A stretch of DNA of 64,000 nt from Auanema rhodensis (taxonomy: Eukaryota > Nematoda > Chromadorea > Rhabditida > Rhabditidae): the NCBI GenBank assembly GCA_964057225.1, contig OZ059899.1:19166501-19230500 (forward strand), given 5' to 3'. The stretch's first letter is position 1. Each line of letters begins with the position of its first letter. The translations under genes were made by a program, and so were the position numbers. Shown here one piece after another: positions 63,285 to 64,000 of the stretch. A model generated the notes under the pieces. That model saw only the letters and a list, made by a program, of their open reading frames with translations. It did no database searches and was not told where the DNA came from.

Positions 63285-64000
63285 CTTTGAAATTTACGTG
63301 AACTTTAATTTATGCTACATAAATGTACACGTGATGTGCACTTGGTATGTAACTCGCTTCACGTGAAAGATAAAGAGATGCGGTTTTCAAAATTAGATTC
63401 CCCATGTCCATATTAGTCTGAAAACAAATTTTTATTGATATTGGTGCATGGTAACCATGACTTTGAAATTTACGTGAACTTTAATTTATGCTAATTAAAC
63501 GTACACGTGGTGTGCACTCGGTATGTAACTAGCTTCACGTGTAAGATAAAGAGATGCGGTTTTCAAAATTAGATTCCCCATGTCCATATTAGTCTAAAAA
63601 CAAATTTTTATTGATATTGGTGCATGGTAACCATGATTTTGAAATTTACGTGAACTTTAATTTATGCTACATAAATGTACACGTGATGTGCACTTGGTAT
63701 GTAACTCGCTTCACGTGAAAGATAAAGAGATGCGGTTTTCAAAATTAGATTCCCCATGTCCATATTAGTCTGAAAACAAATTTTTATTGATATTGGTGCA
63801 TGGTAACCATGACTTTGAAATTTACGTGAACTTTAATTTATGCTAATTAAACGTACACGTGGTGTGCACTCGGTATGTAACTAGCTTCACGTGTAAGATA
63901 AAGAGATGCGGTTTTCAAAATTAGATTCCCCATGTCCATATTAGTCTGAAAACAAATTTTTATTGATATTGGTGCATGGTAACCATGACTTTGAAATTTA
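63285..64000 (+). repeat. 352 bp dimer repeat at the right edge
   Basis: Two-unit blocks 63285-63636 and 63637-63988 share the same pair: an acata unit with gtga, cttgg, ggttttc and tctgaaaac, then a taactagc/gtaag unit. Small differences are gactttg versus gattttg at the first base of the pair, and gtctaaaaac versus gtctgaaaac at the end. The repeat runs into the window edge, so a longer dimer run may continue. Confidence 0.87.

Larger units (their letters stand above)
1..64000. repeat. 176 bp satellite array filling the window
   Basis: One 176 bp monomer is repeated head to tail about 363 times with no interruption by other sequence. The period was read directly: successive copies of the same motif start at 228, 404, 580 and 756 on the left, and at 5210, 5386 and so on to 63813 on the right, always 176 apart except for rare 1 bp slips. 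Monomers are mostly above 95% identical by eye. GC content of a counted monomer is 60/176. All three frames on both strands close within about 50 bp of each monomer, so it is non-coding. The length near a nucleosome repeat and the layered higher-order structure are typical of centromeric or heterochromatic satellites of eukaryotes. That role is inference. The family and species are not recognised. Confidence 0.98.
5169..64000 (+). repeat. Main satellite array, forward orientation
   Basis: About 334 monomers run in one uniform orientation, each taken here to begin at 'ctttgaaatt' or 'ttttgaaatt' and end at 'ggtaaccatga'. No second orientation switch is visible anywhere to 64,000. Register: monomer starts at 5210 and 9434 are both 106 modulo 176, while starts at 56421 and 63813 are both 101 modulo 176. 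The 5 bp slip is accounted for by five visible 1 bp deletions near 22,067, 23,826, 28,577, 34,364 and 44,395. The array runs off the right edge. Confidence 0.97.

Noticed and set aside
1-64000. Protein-coding reading frames
   Set aside because: Each monomer has stops in all three frames on both strands within roughly 50 bp. Any short open frame is a periodic by-product of the repeat, and 176 bp is not divisible by three.
1-64000. CRISPR array
   Set aside because: Repeats are contiguous 176 bp units with no short direct repeat alternating with unique spacers, and there are no cas genes.
1-64000. Human/primate alpha satellite
   Set aside because: The unit is 176 rather than 171 bp. No CENP-B box pattern is present and the sequence does not resemble alphoid consensus as I know it.
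1-64000. Telomeric or rDNA spacer repeats
   Set aside because: No TTAGGG- or TTTAGGG-type runs and no rRNA-like sequence are seen. Units are uniform throughout.

Overview
The whole 64 kb window is one satellite DNA array. A single 176 bp AT-rich monomer (about 34% GC, counted on one representative copy) is repeated head to tail about 363 times. There is no unique sequence, no credible gene, no RNA gene and no recognisable mobile element. Each monomer carries stop codons in all three frames on both strands and 176 is not a multiple of three, so no long reading frame can form. A megabase-style array with a monomer near nucleosomal length, layered higher-order repeats and no insertions points to eukaryotic centromeric or other constitutive heterochromatin. 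I do not recognise the monomer as a named family and cannot assign a species. A plant is a guess based on monomer length and short, weak resemblances only.

Layout. Positions 1-5168 hold about 29 monomers in one orientation. At 5168/5169 the array flips, and 5169-64000 holds about 334 monomers in the opposite orientation (called + here). The flip is the centre of a very large palindrome: 1-5037 pairs with 5169-10330 monomer by monomer, including private single-base variants, around a 131 bp spacer. The arms differ by one extra monomer on the right, a 51 bp partial duplication on the left, and a few single-base changes. From 9.4 to 17 kb there are several 5-monomer (880 bp) duplications. From 18 to 30 kb, 8- and 9-monomer higher-order repeats (1408 and 1584 bp) and a 2 kb block copied 4751 bp away dominate. 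From 30,351 to 50,412 a 57-monomer block (10,031 bp) is present twice in direct tandem. From 50.4 kb to the end a different variant vocabulary takes over, organised in 11-14-monomer units, a 4224 bp (24-monomer) duplication, and a 352 bp dimer that is repeating at the right edge.

How it works together. Monomers fall into a few classes defined by linked diagnostic bases (monomer positions 50, 59 and 104, plus the 34-40 'acata' change). The order of classes lets one read duplication history directly. Phase is kept with great precision: across 58.8 kb of the + array the register slips by only 5 bp, fully explained by five visible 1 bp deletions, two of which are duplicated copies of others. Every large rearrangement is otherwise an exact multiple of 176 bp, which implies in-register homologous exchange. 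The exceptions are the inversion junction and the 51 bp partial duplication. The monomer is rich in short dyads (a 13 bp palindrome, a 10 bp palindrome around CACGTG, a second CACGTG, GTGCAC, TAATTA).

The most interesting object is the inverted-HOR palindrome at 1-10330, which is either a recent fold-back inversion inside a satellite or an assembly or chimeric-read artefact.
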